Part shown: positions 15,833 to 17,185 of the stretch, in pieces
How the letters are laid out: each line of letters opens with the position of its first letter
Numbering within the stretch: the first letter of the stretch is position 1
Origin: JAAYJR01 sp964495655
GTDB lineage: Bacteria > Bacteroidota > Bacteroidia > Bacteroidales > Prolixibacteraceae
Reading direction: 5' to 3'
Length of the DNA stretch: 17,185 nt
NCBI GenBank assembly: GCA_964495655.1
Contig: CAZBWK010000089.1
Coordinates: 1-17,185, forward strand
Notes under the pieces: model-generated
Seen by the model: the letters and a program-made list of their open reading frames with translations, nothing else
Told to the model about the DNA's origin: nothing
Databases searched by the model: none
Program-made: the position numbers and the translations under genes

Positions 15833-16993
15833 TTACATAAAATCCTTTTCAAATAATTTTAGTCCTAAATTTCCCTGAAATGATGTTTTTATCCATAGTT
15901 CTCCGGGCTTTGCTTCAATTATATATGGATAAGCCAATTGACTTTTTTTATCCATTGTTCTAGCTATAACAACCGGCTTGCTCCAACTTTTCCCATTATC
16001 ATCAGAAAACATAATCGAAAGCTCTTGTCTATGAAAACTTACCGGAACCTCTGAAAAATTAGCATCCCCTCCGATCAAACGACATTCTGTTACTCCTTCC
16101 GGATAATAGCGGTTCCAAACTAAAACAAGTCGTCCGCTCAACATACGTGAAAGTATACCTGGTGCAGTACTCGCATCTATTTCCGTAGGATTATAATGAT
16201 TCCATGTCAAACCTTCATCCTCTGAATAAATTTCCCAAAATTTTCCCCAATTTGTACGTAATAGCATCCATAGACGTCCATCACTAAGTTGCTCTAAAGT
16301 CGATTCCATTACCCCACTATGATGACCTATTCCGCCTAAATCAATTATATTGCTGCGTATCCAACTTTTCCCTTCATCCTTTGAAGTATAAGTAACAACA
16401 GCATTACGCCCGGGATTATGCAAAAACATCATTGAAGTAAATACTATATTACCATCCTGTGTTTCAATAATATCCCTAATTGCTCCAGTCCAATCATTAT
16501 GAAGTTTTTTCAAATCAGTCCATGTTTTACCTCCATCCAGACTACGAACAGCATAAGTAGGATAAGATGGATCATTTGATGTATCATGTGTATTTTTATC
16601 CCATATAAATTCAGATCTTTCCTTATGATTCATAAAGGGTAGAATTATAACTCCGCTTTGAGTTCGTAGCAGAGCACCAGTAGTAATCTCAAATTTTGAA
16701 GTATCAAACTCATTTTCATTTGCAACTATAGGATACTCTATCCATGTACCACCTTGGTCCTTTGAAATACAACATCTACTAAAATTTTCGACTGCAAGGA
16801 TACTACTATCAGCTAAATGAATAAAAGGTCCCTTCTTAAGACCTTGAAGTTCTATAGCATCTTTATGAATCCAACAACCTGTAGAGGAAATATAACCTGA
16901 AAATTTATCCTGATTTTGTCCTGAAATCTCAGAATAAAAGAAATTAAAAAATAGGACCTCCATTACTATCCATAAAAAATATATTCGTTTCAT
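15833..16993 (-). CDS. Exported sialidase-like protein with five Asp boxes
   Basis: A 386-residue protein, first gene of the locus in this window. MKR followed by hydrophobic residues 4-20 and a likely cleavage near SEISG|QNQ at 25 indicates secretion. Five Asp boxes are visible: 77-84 (SKDQGGTW), 151-158 (SLDGGKTW), 204-211 (SKDEGKSW), 257-264 (SEDEGLTW) and 330-337 (SDDNGKSW), a complete set for a six-bladed sialidase propeller. MESTLEQLSDGRLWMLLRT (229-247) supplies the conserved Glu (E230) and Arg (R246). The classical FRIP start motif is replaced by KGPFIHLADSS (54-64), so the arginine triad of true GH33 sialidases is not obviously complete. It probably hydrolyses terminal glycan residues outside the cell; sialic acid is only one option. 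It starts at ATG with an A-rich leader and no Shine-Dalgarno. A 154-base gap separates it from the second sialidase-like gene. Confidence 0.85.
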   Translation of the reverse strand: MKRIYFLWIVMEVLFFNFFYSEISGQNQDKFSGYISSTGCWIHKDAIELQGLKKGPFIHLADSSILAVENFSRCCISKDQGGTWIEYPIVANENEFDTSKFEITTGALLRTQSGVIILPFMNHKERSEFIWDKNTHDTSNDPSYPTYAVRSLDGGKTWTDLKKLHNDWTGAIRDIIETQDGNIVFTSMMFLHNPGRNAVVTYTSKDEGKSWIRSNIIDLGGIGHHSGVMESTLEQLSDGRLWMLLRTNWGKFWEIYSEDEGLTWNHYNPTEIDASTAPGILSRMLSGRLVLVWNRYYPEGVTECRLIGGDANFSEVPVSFHRQELSIMFSDDNGKSWSKPVVIARTMDKKSQLAYPYIIEAKPGELWIKTSFQGNLGLKLFEKDFM

Positions 16994-17084
16994 TTTCTAT
17001 AATATTTTGAATAAATTATTTCTTTAAAATATTTATCATAAAACAAATCTTAATATGATTAATTCTTAAGATATTAATATACAT

Positions 17085-17099
17085 TTACATATACTGTAA
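17085..17099. promoter_or_regulatory. Inverted repeat TTACA-TATAC-TGTAA containing TATACTGT
   Basis: Five-base perfect arms around TATAC, 92 bases before the ATG at 16993. It holds the third TATACTGT copy (17090-17097). The location ahead of the first hydrolase gene suggests an operator for the locus. Confidence 0.35.
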
Positions 17100-17104
17100 T
17101 TATC

Positions 17105-17185
17105 CTATCTGTTTTGGAAATTCATCATATCAATCTTGCAAATCCGCTGTTTGCGGTCATATTTTCCGGTAATCTGCCGGCAGCG
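17105..17185 (-). other. GC-richer window edge, possibly the end of another gene
   Basis: From about 17140 to the edge the DNA is clearly richer in G and C than the rest, with CTGCCGGCAG (17174-17183, perfect palindrome) and CCGC-TGTTT-GCGG (17144-17156). On the minus strand one frame is open from the edge for 26 codons to TAG (17107-17105), but another minus frame and plus-strand frames are also open, so neither strand nor product can be decided. It marks the likely right border of the locus. Confidence 0.3.

Noticed and set aside
17049..17077. TTAATAT...ATATTAA inverted repeat and CTTAAG upstream of 16993
   Set aside because: AT-only arms separated by 14 bases in very AT-rich DNA are expected by chance.
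1..17185. CRISPR array, tRNA, rRNA, insertion sequence or SusC/SusD genes
   Set aside because: No regularly spaced repeats, cloverleaf, ribosomal RNA or transposase motifs and no TonB-dependent receptor signatures were seen on either strand.

Overview
The window is AT-rich bacterial DNA. It carries one long carbohydrate-utilisation locus with ten intact genes, all on the minus strand and transcribed from right to left. The taxon cannot be fixed from the sequence. The low GC, exported Asp-box (sialidase-like) proteins and the mix of hydrolases with sugar enzymes suit a polysaccharide-degrading anaerobe of the Bacteroidota/FCB or PVC type. However, two genes have clear Shine-Dalgarno sites (AGGAGG and AAGGAG) and two sigma70-like promoter matches are visible, which is not typical of Bacteroidota. 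No SusC/SusD pair, rRNA, tRNA, CRISPR array or recognisable transposase is present.

Layout in transcription order. (1) 16993-15833 and 15678-14341 are two exported proteins with five and three Asp boxes, so sialidase-like beta-propellers. (2) 14271-11899 is an exported six-hairpin-type glycosidase, and 24 bases after it comes 11815-10058, a tandem-SIS protein related to MurNAc-6-phosphate etherase (MurQ) and glucokinase regulatory protein (GckR). (3) 10057-9601 is a 457-base gap without an intact gene. It holds a possible promoter, perfect inverted repeats and what looks like a decayed reading frame ending in an ATGA overlap with the next gene. (4) 9600-125 is a tight cluster: MFS transporter, DUF4380-type mutarotase-like protein, L-arabinose/L-fucose-isomerase-like protein, a mannose-6-phosphate isomerase fused to a degenerate P-loop domain, a ROK sugar kinase and a large protein with a C-terminal GHL10-like TIM barrel. 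The first five are linked by touching or overlapping start and stop codons or a 30-base gap.

Inferred logic: exported hydrolases release a sugar, the MFS protein imports it, and the DUF4380 protein may handle its anomers. The AraA-like isomerase and ROK kinase convert it to a phosphorylated ketose or aldose, and the ManA-like isomerase passes it to fructose-6-phosphate. The SIS protein either cleaves an ether-type substituent or acts as a GckR-like sensor. The substrate is unknown. Despite the sialidase-like genes, no sialic-acid catabolic enzyme (NanA lyase, NanE epimerase, NagA, NagB) is present, so sialic acid should not be assumed.
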